In this document: positions 24,863 to 33,490 of the stretch, piece by piece
How positions within the stretch are numbered: the stretch's first letter is position 1
How the letters are laid out: every line of letters starts with the position of its first letter
Origin: WAOL01 sp964399035
Lineage (GTDB): Archaea > Thermoproteota > Thermoprotei_A > Sulfolobales > NBVN01
DNA length: 63,863 nt
Direction: 5' to 3'
NCBI GenBank assembly: GCA_964399035.1
Contig: CAYNPH010000016.1
Span: 1 to 63,863, forward strand
Position numbers and translations under genes: made by a program
Notes under the pieces: generated by a model
The model's input: only the letters and a program-made list of their open reading frames with translations
The model's database searches: none
What the model was told of the DNA's origin: nothing

Positions 24863-25537
24863 TTAGTACTTCACCCACGTTCCTGCCTCCCGGCGTAGCT
24901 CCCACGCTGACTTAATTGTTTCTGGCTTGAATGCGTTGACGAAGACTAGCTTTATTCTCGAACGCGCTACCACTTTTAGGGCTACGGCGTCGAGCAACTC
25001 GTAGTGTCCCGGCCTGAAGTCCTGGGAGCGTAGCATTTCGGTGAGTTGCTGGATGCTTATCTCCTTCAAAGGTTTCGCGTTTGGATACTTGTTCGGATCT
25101 TTATCGTATACCCCGTCGACGTTCGTCGCATTAATTAGTAAATCAGCCCTCACTAGCTCAGCAATCATTGCCGAGACTGCGTTCGTTGATTGCCCGGGTT
25201 GCAACCCTCCCAGAATTACTACCTTACCCGTGGATAACCCTTGAAGGACTTCATCAACACTCCTAGGTATTGGTGTATATGCTAACTCGCCGAGCAAAGC
25301 TGCGAGGAGAAGGGCATTGAGTCTGGATGCCTCCATACCTAGGAGGTCCAGCCATGCATTGCTCACGCCTAACTCCTTACCTAGCTCAACATACTTCCTA
25401 GCGGTTTTACCCCCACCTGTGATCACCGCCACACGGTCAGTTAATGCCTTCTCTTTCAATATCTTACTTATTTCAAGAAGTACCCGCTCGTTACCTAGTT
25501 CAAATACTTTACCTGTGAGCTTGAGCACTACGCGCAT
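24863..25537 (-). CDS. pyrH: UMP kinase (archaeal PyrH)
   Basis: A 224-residue amino acid kinase-fold enzyme, the short archaeal UMP kinase, which phosphorylates UMP to UDP with ATP. Seen are V-V-L-K-L-T-G-K at the N-terminus, V-I-T-G-G-G-K-T-A-R, the G-G-L-Q-P-G-Q-S-T-N-A segment that binds UMP, and A-T-N-V-D-G-V-Y-D-K-D-P. Length fits. The closely following gene upstream (54 bases) is dtdA on the same strand. Confidence 0.93.
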   Translation of the reverse strand: MRVVLKLTGKVFELGNERVLLEISKILKEKALTDRVAVITGGGKTARKYVELGKELGVSNAWLDLLGMEASRLNALLLAALLGELAYTPIPRSVDEVLQGLSTGKVVILGGLQPGQSTNAVSAMIAELVRADLLINATNVDGVYDKDPNKYPNAKPLKEISIQQLTEMLRSQDFRPGHYELLDAVALKVVARSRIKLVFVNAFKPETIKSAWELRREAGTWVKY

Positions 25538-25591
25538 AGTACCCTCAACGAACTAAGCTTTCAACCGTATAAGCATTTACTTACGTTAGTG

Positions 25592-26470
25592 CTACTTAAC
25601 AATAACAAGTTCCAAATCGAGCTCATTAGCTATTTTCTTGACGGTATCACGTGCAAGTGAACCCACCTTCTTCAGCACCAACGCCCTCACAGGTCTTGGC
25701 ACGGACTTAGTCATTGCTTGCATGATAATGAACTCCAGCTTCTCGGGGGTTTCTCGTAGTTCCTTAAGGGCGTACCTAGGTATTATGTGTCCGAAGCATA
25801 TGCCCTCCTTAAGGGCAAGCGCCGTAAATTTCTCTGCATAATGCGGTCCTCCGAACCCAACTGCAGGCACACACTTCACATGACTTAATGTCTTCAAGGA
25901 CTCAAGCACGACCTCACCGACCGCCTCATGCGCCTCCCTAAGCCCCCATTCCTTACTGCTTGAGCCTATCTCAATAAAGGATAGTGGTTTACTTAGCGAG
26001 GTCGGCCCGTGATGTGTGACCTCGTAAACAACTTCAAACCCCTGTAACGCATGTGCTCTGGATACTTCTTTAAGGCCCGTGATGAAGTTATACGTCAGTA
26101 CTGGGTAGGCTATGGATAGTTCGTAAGGATTACCGCCAACGACCGCGGATGCTGTTGGATTACCGGTGTGGTGCGTTGTTAGGGACTTTATGCCAGACAT
26201 GGCGGAGTGCTTCGATAGGAAGACGTAGAACTTAGCTGAAGGGAACACCTCGTCAAGGTAATCCATGGATATCGTCTCCTCCGGAAATCCCGCTAACACC
26301 GCATCCACATCCTTAACGTACCACGCCTCGACAGCCCTCGAAGCACATACATCAACGCAAGTAGTAACTTCTCTCAAGTACCTAGCCATGCCGGAGCCTG
26401 CGGGGTCATTCACACTATACGCTAGGACAGCGCCGCTATGCTCCTTAACATTCAATACCCATACCCACAA
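25592..26470 (-). CDS. dtdA: D-aminoacyl-tRNA deacylase, archaeal/plant type
   Basis: A 292-residue DTD2/GEK1-family enzyme that hydrolyses D-amino acids from tRNA. The family marks L-T-T-H-H-T-G-N, V-T-H-H-G-P-T-S and F-G-G-P-H-Y-A are present in order. Length is normal. It is upstream of pyrH in the same direction. The reading frame on the opposite strand over its 5' end is a shadow. Confidence 0.93.
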   Translation of the reverse strand: MWVWVLNVKEHSGAVLAYSVNDPAGSGMARYLREVTTCVDVCASRAVEAWYVKDVDAVLAGFPEETISMDYLDEVFPSAKFYVFLSKHSAMSGIKSLTTHHTGNPTASAVVGGNPYELSIAYPVLTYNFITGLKEVSRAHALQGFEVVYEVTHHGPTSLSKPLSFIEIGSSSKEWGLREAHEAVGEVVLESLKTLSHVKCVPAVGFGGPHYAEKFTALALKEGICFGHIIPRYALKELRETPEKLEFIIMQAMTKSVPRPVRALVLKKVGSLARDTVKKIANELDLELVIVK

Positions 26471-26504
26471 GAAGGACTTGAATAACTTAAAAAGAGGTTA
26501 TGAA

Positions 26505-27038
26505 ATGACCTGCTACAAAGAGGTTAAGGTAATGGTGTGCGCTGATCCCTATTTCTTAGCTGCATGTCCTATTGAATGTCTGAAAAAGTTTCTGAGGCGA
26601 CTTCCAGCTAAGCTTACTGAGCCAGCACGGAGGTGCCGGTGGATCGAGCTTAGTTTGCGTGCCAACACCCGCGTAATTTCTGGTGTGGCAGTACTCAATT
26701 CATGCCCAACGGGTCTAAGAGCATCATACATGGAAATCTATCTTGGTTACTTCATTCCGTTCCTAGTTAAACCAGACCTTCAAGCAGTTTTCCGTAAGGG
26801 TCACTTAACGTCGTGTCGATACGGCATGCAGAGGCAGCAGCTAGTCGAGGAATGTCGATTCGAAAGCGTTAAGCACGGGGTGGATCCTAAGCAAGCTTTA
26901 AGAGTTTACAGGAAATTACGCGAATCTAACTCGTTGCCCAGCGATACACCTCTGGTCTTTCTCTACATGCCGGGAATTGATGAAATGCATGTCTTTACTC
27001 TGCTTGGGAGGAAGGGTCCCTTAAGTAATTATAAATAG
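26505..27038 (+). CDS. Unknown cysteine-rich protein, 177 aa
   Basis: The frame is open further left across dtdA, but the ATG at 26505 has AGAGGT in front and begins outside the dtdA gene, so it is the sensible start. The protein has about seven cysteines spread over the first 120 residues (C-Y-K, M-V-C-A, A-A-C-P-I-E-C, R-R-C-R, N-S-C-P, S-C-R-Y, E-E-C-R) and a basic middle section. Fe-S or zinc binding is conceivable but no known motif is complete. It diverges from dtdA. Function unknown. Confidence 0.6.
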   Translation: MTCYKEVKVMVCADPYFLAACPIECLKKFLRRLPAKLTEPARRCRWIELSLRANTRVISGVAVLNSCPTGLRASYMEIYLGYFIPFLVKPDLQAVFRKGHLTSCRYGMQRQQLVEECRFESVKHGVDPKQALRVYRKLRESNSLPSDTPLVFLYMPGIDEMHVFTLLGRKGPLSNYK

Positions 27039-27091
27039 GCAATACCTTAAACCTTAAGGTTCTCTGAAGTCTTTTTAAGAAGGATACTGCG

Positions 27092-27607
27092 TTATAGCCT
27101 TATGCCGTGTGCTTTCCCGCACATCTCTATCCTAGCTAATATAGCGTCGACGACGAAGAGCATCTTTGAACCTAGTGATTTAAGTATATCAGCGTTCTCC
27201 TCAATGCCGCTCCGTGTTAGGGATATTGTAGTGGTAAATGACCTAAATTTAACGGTTAATTCTGAGGGCTTAATAATGACCGACGTCATAGAGTCGGCAA
27301 ATACTACCTTACCTTCTTTCATGAGGTAAGAAACCGCTAGGGCTGGCTTGACTCGAGTAGCTAAAGTCACCCCGTTATCGCTGGCAAGAACCCAGTTACC
27401 GCATAACCTTGAAACCCTCTTCCCTTCTGTTAACTTTTCTAACTCAGCGAGGTACGCTAGTATTCGCTCAGCTCTGAAGAGAATCTCACTAACTATGTTA
27501 AATGCGGCGACCTTAGTTATTCTGACTTCCTTTACGGCCTCAGCACGAACATCCTCGTACTTCTTTATTACGTTCTCAACGAGGTTTAACGCATCACTGA
27601 ATCCCAT
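27092..27607 (-). CDS. Unknown cytosolic protein, 171 aa
   Basis: The first 75 residues are helical (coiled-coil-like V-I-K-K-Y-E-D-V-R-A-E-A-V-K-E), the middle is beta-rich (W-V-L-A-S-D-N-G-V-T-L, V-K-F-R-S-F-T-T-T-I-S-L), and a helix closes it. No membrane segment or catalytic motif. It follows the zinc-binding protein gene on the same strand by 62 bases and may be in its operon. Not recognised. Confidence 0.65.
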   Translation of the reverse strand: MGFSDALNLVENVIKKYEDVRAEAVKEVRITKVAAFNIVSEILFRAERILAYLAELEKLTEGKRVSRLCGNWVLASDNGVTLATRVKPALAVSYLMKEGKVVFADSMTSVIIKPSELTVKFRSFTTTISLTRSGIEENADILKSLGSKMLFVVDAILARIEMCGKAHGIRL

Positions 27608-27669
27608 TAAACATCACCTTGAGGATAGCGCCAGGTGCATTTTAAGCTTTTATTTCAGTTGCTGACGGG

Positions 27670-28017
27670 TTAATGATGTTTTCGAATATACTTCAATAAG
27701 TAGTTAAGCTCAGGTCTCTCACCGAGCGTTTTCTGCAAGCTCCCGTAGCAATGCACGCACACCCTTATACCGGGTTGTAGCTCAACTGAGCATGACCTAC
27801 ATATCAACCTCCCACAGATGATGCAGGCATCCACTGAGAGCCTTTCCCCGCAAACCTGGCACATTAAATCGGAGCATACACTACATATGCCCTTGCGTGT
27901 ATCGAAGTGCTTCTCGCAAACGTTCCTGCCGCAGATCCTGCACTTACGAGTTGCTGGTTTCTTACCGCATACCTCGCAGACCTTAATCTGCGTTCCCAAT
28001 GTCTTTAGCCTACCCAT
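27670..28017 (-). CDS. Multi-zinc-finger protein, 115 aa
   Basis: A small protein carrying eight C-x2-C or C-x2-H pairs (C-E-V-C, C-R-I-C, C-E-K-H, C-S-V-C, C-Q-V-C, C-I-I-C, C-R-S-C, C-V-H-C), enough for about four zinc sites in a B-box/treble-clef arrangement. The ends are basic and helical. Such modules bind protein or RNA; nothing fixes its partner. It diverges from the geranylgeranyl reductase gene. Confidence 0.75.
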   Translation of the reverse strand: MGRLKTLGTQIKVCEVCGKKPATRKCRICGRNVCEKHFDTRKGICSVCSDLMCQVCGERLSVDACIICGRLICRSCSVELQPGIRVCVHCYGSLQKTLGERPELNYLLKYIRKHH

Positions 28018-28176
28018 GTCTTGAGTATTGAGTTTTAATTCTTGTTACATCTTAAGGATAATGGGATGACCTGACGACACCCGCTGAGTCGATGATGTAG
28101 ATGGAGCGACGGGGACCGCTATTCTTCTGGTAAGCAATTAAAACTCCACCGTAGCTTATGAGAGCGGGGTCGTAAA

Positions 28177-29526
28177 GTGCCACAGAAGTACGACGTCCTA
28201 GTGGTAGGTGCCGGCATCGCCGGGTCAACGCTCGCATACTTTCTGAGTGGGAAGGGTATTAGAGTACTGCTCACCGATATGCGGCCCTTCACTCGAGTAG
28301 GTGATAAGGCATGCGGGGATGCCATGGGTAAGCACCACTTTGACGAACTAGGGGTGAAGTACCCAAGCGGTGAGGAGCTCAAAGGTGCCGTGAAAGGCAT
28401 AGACGTGTACTCACCTTCGGAAGGCACGAAGTATAGGGTGCTGGGAGACGGGTTTATGATTGACAGGATAAAGTTCACGCAGAGATTCATTAAGGAGGCC
28501 ATTAATGCAGGTGCAGAGTACTGGGAAAAAACAAGTGCTGTTAAATTAATAGTAGAGGACGGCATCTCACGCGGCGCTATCCTGCGTAAGGGTTCCGAGA
28601 AGGTTGAGGTGCGTGCACAGCTAGTGGTTGACGCCACAGGGTACGCTAGGGTTCTTGCCAACCAGGTACCTGACGACTGGCCTATTAAGGACCCCCTGAA
28701 GCCTGAGGACGCTATAATCGCTTATCGTGAGGTTCGCAAGCTTAACCAGGAGATAGAGGAGCCGGAGATCCTACGCATATACATAAGTAAACGCATAGCG
28801 CCCGGCGGTTACTGGTGGTTCTTCCCATACTCCCTCGAGAAGGGACTAGTAAACGTTGGCCTTGGAGTGCAGCATGGGGTAGGCTACCCTAACCCTAAGG
28901 ATTTGCTATACAAGTACGTCCTGACTAGACCTGAGTTCAAAGATAGTGAAATAATTGAAGCTGGCGGCGCACCCGCACCGACGAGAAGACCCGTTAACAC
29001 TTTACTGTGGAACGGCTTAGCCGTCGTTGGTGACGCTGCCTATGCGGTGAACCCCGTACACGGAGGAGGGAAGGGTTCGGCAATGATAACCTCCTGGTGC
29101 TTAGCTAACGCTTACCTAGAGGCTAACGGGGATACTTCCAATGCCGCTCTCTGGAGCGCGAATAAGTGCTTCCTAGAGCACTACGGCATAAAGCAAGCCG
29201 CCCTCGACATATTCAGGATATTCCTCCAGCAATTAAGCGACGATGACCTTGAATACGGCATGTCCCGTAAGATTATCAAGGAAACAGACCTAAACACGGT
29301 CTCCATGAAGGGAGATCTCGAACTCTCAGTAGTAGATAAAGCAATGAGGTTACTGGCAGGGATAGGGAGACCTAGCCTACTACTTAAGTTAAGGGCGGTG
29401 GCGAAGTATATGAATAAAGCTAAGGAACTGTACCGCAATTATCCAGACAGACCCGAGGACTTAACGCGTTGGATCAATGAAGTCTCTAAACTCTATGAGG
29501 AGTACAGGATGAAGGTGCTCAAGTAA
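28177..29526 (+). CDS. Geranylgeranyl reductase family flavoprotein
   Basis: A 449-residue FAD enzyme that saturates the isoprenoid chains of archaeal lipids. FAD marks: V-V-G-A-G-I-A-G-S-T-L-A at residue 9, the active-site-like K-A-C-G-D-A-M-G, and the second flavin motif L-A-V-V-G-D-A-A-Y-A-V-N-P-V-H-G-G-G. GTG start, with a TATA-like AATTAAAAC about 35 bases upstream. It stands near the tetraether synthase gene, and between them is an SPFH operon, so the area is rich in membrane-lipid functions. Confidence 0.9.
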   Translation: MPQKYDVLVVGAGIAGSTLAYFLSGKGIRVLLTDMRPFTRVGDKACGDAMGKHHFDELGVKYPSGEELKGAVKGIDVYSPSEGTKYRVLGDGFMIDRIKFTQRFIKEAINAGAEYWEKTSAVKLIVEDGISRGAILRKGSEKVEVRAQLVVDATGYARVLANQVPDDWPIKDPLKPEDAIIAYREVRKLNQEIEEPEILRIYISKRIAPGGYWWFFPYSLEKGLVNVGLGVQHGVGYPNPKDLLYKYVLTRPEFKDSEIIEAGGAPAPTRRPVNTLLWNGLAVVGDAAYAVNPVHGGGKGSAMITSWCLANAYLEANGDTSNAALWSANKCFLEHYGIKQAALDIFRIFLQQLSDDDLEYGMSRKIIKETDLNTVSMKGDLELSVVDKAMRLLAGIGRPSLLLKLRAVAKYMNKAKELYRNYPDRPEDLTRWINEVSKLYEEYRMKVLK

Positions 29527-29622
29527 TTAGTCGCAGAGTTTTTCACATACATCAACAATCCCCATCCGCGAATTTAAATAACATCACTTTAAAGCAGACG
29601 AATTAAATTAATTTGTGGGGCT

Positions 29623-29925
29623 ATGTTGAGAGAGGGCATGTTTGCTGCCCTCACACTAATAGTAATTGGGGCTCTAATCCTTGCGACTTGGTGTGGTGTC
29701 CTATCACTTGTTAGTTCAGCCTCGATAGTGCTATGCTTTATTGGCGCCTTCATCATAGCTTCCAAGCGTGATTTCTTAGGGTGGTTTTGGGGAGGTGTAG
29801 TCGTGGCTACTGGCATAGCGGTATTTGTCGCGTCCCGAGTCGGTGTTAGTCCCGGCATAGCCACTCTACTCATAGGTGTGGGGTTAGCGTACGTGCTAGC
29901 CAACGCAGTTAAGCCCTCTCGGTAA
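29623..29925 (+). CDS. Small membrane protein, about four helices
   Basis: A 100-residue very hydrophobic protein with helices at about 7-27, 30-46, 53-70 and 74-92 and short loops (S-K-R-D-F and R-V-G-V). First gene of an apparent three-gene operon: its stop is 9 bases before the helical protein gene, which is 11 bases before the SPFH gene. It could be a membrane anchor for the SPFH protein. No family recognised. Confidence 0.75.
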   Translation: MLREGMFAALTLIVIGALILATWCGVLSLVSSASIVLCFIGAFIIASKRDFLGWFWGGVVVATGIAVFVASRVGVSPGIATLLIGVGLAYVLANAVKPSR

Positions 29926-29934
29926 ACTTACCAA

Positions 29935-30507
29935 ATGAAATCAACAGTTTTGCAAACAGTTAAGAAGATAATAATAGGGGCAGTTAGGATTACTCTATTG
30001 AGTAAGAGTCAGGTGTCGAAATTGGGCAAGGAGTTAAGCTTGTTAGAGAAGCTCGAGAAGATAATTCCTGGGTTCCATGGATATAAGGTTAAGGAGTTAA
30101 TCAGGGAGGACGACAGGTTAATCCGTAATTACATATACAATGAATTGAAGAAGGCACGTGACATTGTAAGGGAATTAATGCTTACTGCTCTTGACGGCAT
30201 GTATGATGCGCCAGTCACCTACCTTGACAGGCTCTGGAAGAAGCTGGATGAAGCTGGTTCTAAGATAAAGAATGCACCAGCAGGATATGCCGGTTTCTTT
30301 GATAGGATTAAGGTGAGGGAGCAGGAGCTCGAAACGCTGAAGCAGGTTGACGCTGAGATAGCTTCAATGACTGGTAACTTGCTTACTACCCTTCAAGAGG
30401 CACGCAACAACCCTGCCAAGTTACAGGAAATCATGGGTCTAGTTAATAGTGTGCTCGAAAGGATAGAATTCAGGAATAACTTATTCAAGGCCGAACCCGG
30501 TAGGTAA
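29935..30507 (+). CDS. Helical cytosolic protein in the SPFH operon
   Basis: A 190-residue, nearly all-helical protein with heptad-like stretches (L-S-L-L-E-K-L-E-K-I, Q-E-L-E-T-L-K-Q-V-D-A-E-I) and an amphipathic, basic N-terminal helix (T-V-K-K-I-I-I-G-A-V-R-I) that could lie on a membrane. The overall look, not identity, resembles PspA/ESCRT-like membrane-binding proteins. Its gene sits between a small membrane protein and an SPFH protein with minimal spacing, so a shared complex is likely. Confidence 0.7.
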   Translation: MKSTVLQTVKKIIIGAVRITLLSKSQVSKLGKELSLLEKLEKIIPGFHGYKVKELIREDDRLIRNYIYNELKKARDIVRELMLTALDGMYDAPVTYLDRLWKKLDEAGSKIKNAPAGYAGFFDRIKVREQELETLKQVDAEIASMTGNLLTTLQEARNNPAKLQEIMGLVNSVLERIEFRNNLFKAEPGR

Positions 30508-30518
30508 GGTGATGCTGT

Positions 30519-31499
30519 ATGCCTAAGGTGATTGAATGGGTTAACCCGAGTCCCGACGATATAGTCTGGAAGTATCCTAACGAAGTGATTGAGTGGGGAT
30601 CAGTCCTAATAGTTAAGGAGTACGAAGCTGCGGTCTTCTACAGGGACGGTAAAGTTTACGACGTGTTTAGGGCTGGTAGGCATGTATTAACCACGGCTAC
30701 GCTACCGCTACTCACCAAAGTACTATCGAAGGTTGCAGGATACGAGAGGGTGCCCTTCGTTGCCACAATAATATTTGTCTCGTTAAAGCAGTTCCGAGGG
30801 CTCTTCGGCGGGAGAGCACAGACAACCGAGTTAGCACCGCTAATGTTTAGAGGCTCATACTACTTCCGAATAGCAGATCCAGCCGTATTCGTTAACGAGG
30901 TTGTTGGAGGACAGTCATTATTCACCACCGACGACATCAACGAATATCTTAGAGGGTACATGAATGAGCTACTGATGAAGTACTTATCAACATACAGCAT
31001 TGTTGACGTATTCATGAATCTCGACAGAGTAAGCACGGAAGTGAAGTTAAGGGTCATGGAGGACTTCAAGAGATTAGGGCTTGAGCTAATCGACATTAAG
31101 TTTGAGGGTGTCGACACTACTGAGGAGTGGCGCCAGAAGATATTCTGGATAAGGCAAACAGGCAATGCCGCCATGGTGCTTCAGATGGAAACCGTTAAGT
31201 CCGTGGCCTCCGAACTAGGTAAGTCGCCCGGGGCAGCAACCGGGACGGGGATTGTTATGATACCTCCTTTGCTCTACGGTTCCTACGCACAACAACCACC
31301 ACCGCAGCAACAGAGTGCAACCACTCCGCAACCCCAAGCACAAGGGAAGTTCTACTGCCCCTACTGCGGGGCGGAGGTGCCGCTAAACGCTAAATTCTGC
31401 CCCAACTGTGGTAAGAAACTCAAGTGGTGTCCTAACGGGCACTTGGTGACGTTAGAGGCGAGGGTGTGTCCATTCTGCGGTTATAAATTTCCCGAGTAG
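30519..31499 (+). CDS. SPFH (band 7) protein with C-terminal zinc ribbons, YdjI type
   Basis: A 326-residue member of the stomatin/prohibitin-like group with zinc ribbons. The SPFH domain spans about residues 20-215 (opening V-I-E-W-G-S-V-L-I-V-K-E-Y-E-A-A-V-F, with F-R-A-G-R-H-V-L). A Pro/Gln-rich linker follows, then two zinc ribbons: C-P-Y-C...C-P-N-C and C-P-N-G-H...C-P-F-C. No N-terminal membrane helix is visible, so attachment may need the small membrane protein of the operon. AGGTGA precedes the ATG. Confidence 0.88.
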   Translation: MPKVIEWVNPSPDDIVWKYPNEVIEWGSVLIVKEYEAAVFYRDGKVYDVFRAGRHVLTTATLPLLTKVLSKVAGYERVPFVATIIFVSLKQFRGLFGGRAQTTELAPLMFRGSYYFRIADPAVFVNEVVGGQSLFTTDDINEYLRGYMNELLMKYLSTYSIVDVFMNLDRVSTEVKLRVMEDFKRLGLELIDIKFEGVDTTEEWRQKIFWIRQTGNAAMVLQMETVKSVASELGKSPGAATGTGIVMIPPLLYGSYAQQPPPQQQSATTPQPQAQGKFYCPYCGAEVPLNAKFCPNCGKKLKWCPNGHLVTLEARVCPFCGYKFPE

Positions 31500-31608
31500 A
31501 TTTGCAGCGACGCTGAATTAGGGTGAAGTCACGTTTTATTCAGCGACTAATATAATACTGCTTCAGAAGTCTGTTGTTAAAGAATGATAAAGGACGATTT
31601 AGTTGAAA

Positions 31609-33459
31609 TTACGCTTTTGCTATTTGCATTTGCTCTTTGAGCCAAGGATACATGTCTATCCATTTCTCTAGGAAGGGTCCATAGGTCTTAAGGTATAGTG
31701 GGTGAGTTGTCATTTTCCTTATTAATTCGTTGTTTCTCCTGTACTTTATTGCCTCTCCTAGGGTGTGTTCACCTTTCATTTTCTTCCACTCCTCTAGCGT
31801 GAACATGTACTTCTTCTGCACATAATCCCTGTAGACATCACTTAGTACGTTGAAGGTACAGAAAGGCACTACTCTGCCGTCAGGCATTAAGTAGTGGATG
31901 TTACACCGCATGACCCTCTCAACATCGTAGTTGTATAGGTCCATGAAGTGCATCATTCCAAGAAATAGGAATTTGTAGTGCCACTTACCTAGGGCTTCGT
32001 ATGATTGCTTAGTGAATATTTCCAGTAATAGCTTGGGCAGACTCCTCTTTAGCTCGGGTGGCACCTCACTCCATCGTATGAAGTCCTTGAGGATATTTAG
32101 AAGTATCTTAGTTCCTACCAGCAACTTGTGTTTTCCTGCCTTTAATTCCTCAGCCCTCTCACGTAAGTACTCCATGAATCCTTCAATGTCTATCATCCTA
32201 GGTATCGGTATGTACGTTAACCCCTCACCATCCCTACGTACGTAGACGTAAGTACCCACGCCGCACTCCGGGTGATTAGCCATTTCGAACTTGAATTTCC
32301 CGGCCAGTGCTTCAGCGAAGACTGATACCGGGACTGAGGTAGGTACCGGGTACCAGTCATTAACCGTTATTTGCCCGCCAGTTTGTTCCTCAATCAACTT
32401 CACGGTGTCATATATTGTTACCCTGAGCTTCTGTCTCTCAGCCCTCTTGATCATGCCTGTCAATGATACTGGCTGGAAGTTCACCGCCCTAACGATATCC
32501 ATGTTAAGGGCGGCGAACTTTATTATGTCTCCTAACTCTCCTGTGTTTATACCCTTAATCACGGTGGGTACTAGAACTACTGAAGTCATTCCCGCCTTAC
32601 GGAAGACCTCAAAGACAAAGGGGATTTCCCAGTGGTTCTTGGGGTTGGACTTAGGAGTTATGCCGTCGAAGCTCATATAAACAGTGTTTACGCCGGCGGT
32701 CCTTAACGCCCTAGCGAACTTCACTGCTTCTTCCTCGCCTTTCTCCAAGTACAGTCTAGCGAATTTTATGGCGTTCGTGTTTAGCTGAATGTGCTTTATG
32801 CCCATTTCCCTAAGTATCCCAATTATCTCAACAATGTCCTCACGTAGGAGAGGTTCGCCGCCAGTTAACTGTATTACGGGGGTGACTCCCTGCTTAAGGT
32901 ACGATTCAAGCATGTGCCTTATTTGCTCTTGTGTCGGTTCGTAAACAAAGCCAGACTTCTCAGCATAGAAGAAGCAATACCAGCAGTCAAGGTCACACCT
33001 GTTAGTTAGGACTAGGTTAGCTAGGGCTGTGTGGTTCTTGTGTAATGGGCAGAGACCACAGCTGAAGGGACAAGGTGCGGTTAGCTCTGTGTACACGTGC
33101 CTTGGTCCGCGCCCCTCAACGAACCACTTCTCTATACGTTTAGCCCACTCGGAACTCCCTTGATAAATCTCCTCTATCTCACCATGCTCTGGGCAGATCT
33201 TCCTGATGTATAACTTCTCGTCACGCTCAACTATTATGGCTGGCAATAAGGCGTAGCAGTAAGGGCATATCGAGTTAGTGTACCTAACTAGTTTTTCACC
33301 TTCCTTAAGCTTCGGTAAAGGTCCGCCAACACGTATCTCCCTGTCTGCGATCCTAATTACTCCCTTAGCAGGGTCGAAGGTTGAGGGCTTAATTAGCTTG
33401 TGTTCGCCCTCGGTGACGGGCTGTGTCTCACCCATTAGCCTGACCTCTAGCTTAACCAT
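31609..33459 (-). CDS. tes: Tetraether synthase (Tes), radical SAM
   Basis: A 616-residue radical SAM enzyme. The cluster cysteines are in T-N-R-C155-D-L-D-C159-W-Y-C162, SAM contacts in Q-L-T-G-G-E-P (197-203). Before them are cysteine groups C65/C68/C89 (a rubredoxin-like site with C-P-E-H) and C130/C134/C137 (C-P-F-S-C-G-L-C-P-L-H), and the run H-T-A-L-A-N-L-V-L is characteristic. Tes joins two archaeol chains at their ends, making GDGT tetraether lipids. The extra iron-sulfur and iron sites agree with the structure of the Methanocaldococcus protein. Gene direction is opposite to the SPFH operon. Confidence 0.9.
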   Translation of the reverse strand: MVKLEVRLMGETQPVTEGEHKLIKPSTFDPAKGVIRIADREIRVGGPLPKLKEGEKLVRYTNSICPYCYALLPAIIVERDEKLYIRKICPEHGEIEEIYQGSSEWAKRIEKWFVEGRGPRHVYTELTAPCPFSCGLCPLHKNHTALANLVLTNRCDLDCWYCFFYAEKSGFVYEPTQEQIRHMLESYLKQGVTPVIQLTGGEPLLREDIVEIIGILREMGIKHIQLNTNAIKFARLYLEKGEEEAVKFARALRTAGVNTVYMSFDGITPKSNPKNHWEIPFVFEVFRKAGMTSVVLVPTVIKGINTGELGDIIKFAALNMDIVRAVNFQPVSLTGMIKRAERQKLRVTIYDTVKLIEEQTGGQITVNDWYPVPTSVPVSVFAEALAGKFKFEMANHPECGVGTYVYVRRDGEGLTYIPIPRMIDIEGFMEYLRERAEELKAGKHKLLVGTKILLNILKDFIRWSEVPPELKRSLPKLLLEIFTKQSYEALGKWHYKFLFLGMMHFMDLYNYDVERVMRCNIHYLMPDGRVVPFCTFNVLSDVYRDYVQKKYMFTLEEWKKMKGEHTLGEAIKYRRNNELIRKMTTHPLYLKTYGPFLEKWIDMYPWLKEQMQIAKA

Positions 33460-33490
33460 ATACTCCGTTAAAATAAAAGGTTACTCCGTA

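Noticed and set aside
28052..28176. Protein-like minus-strand frame (G-G-V-L-I-A-Y-Q-K-N-S-G) upstream of the geranylgeranyl reductase gene
   Set aside because: No start codon outside the reductase gene, and the TATA-like box of the reductase lies inside it.
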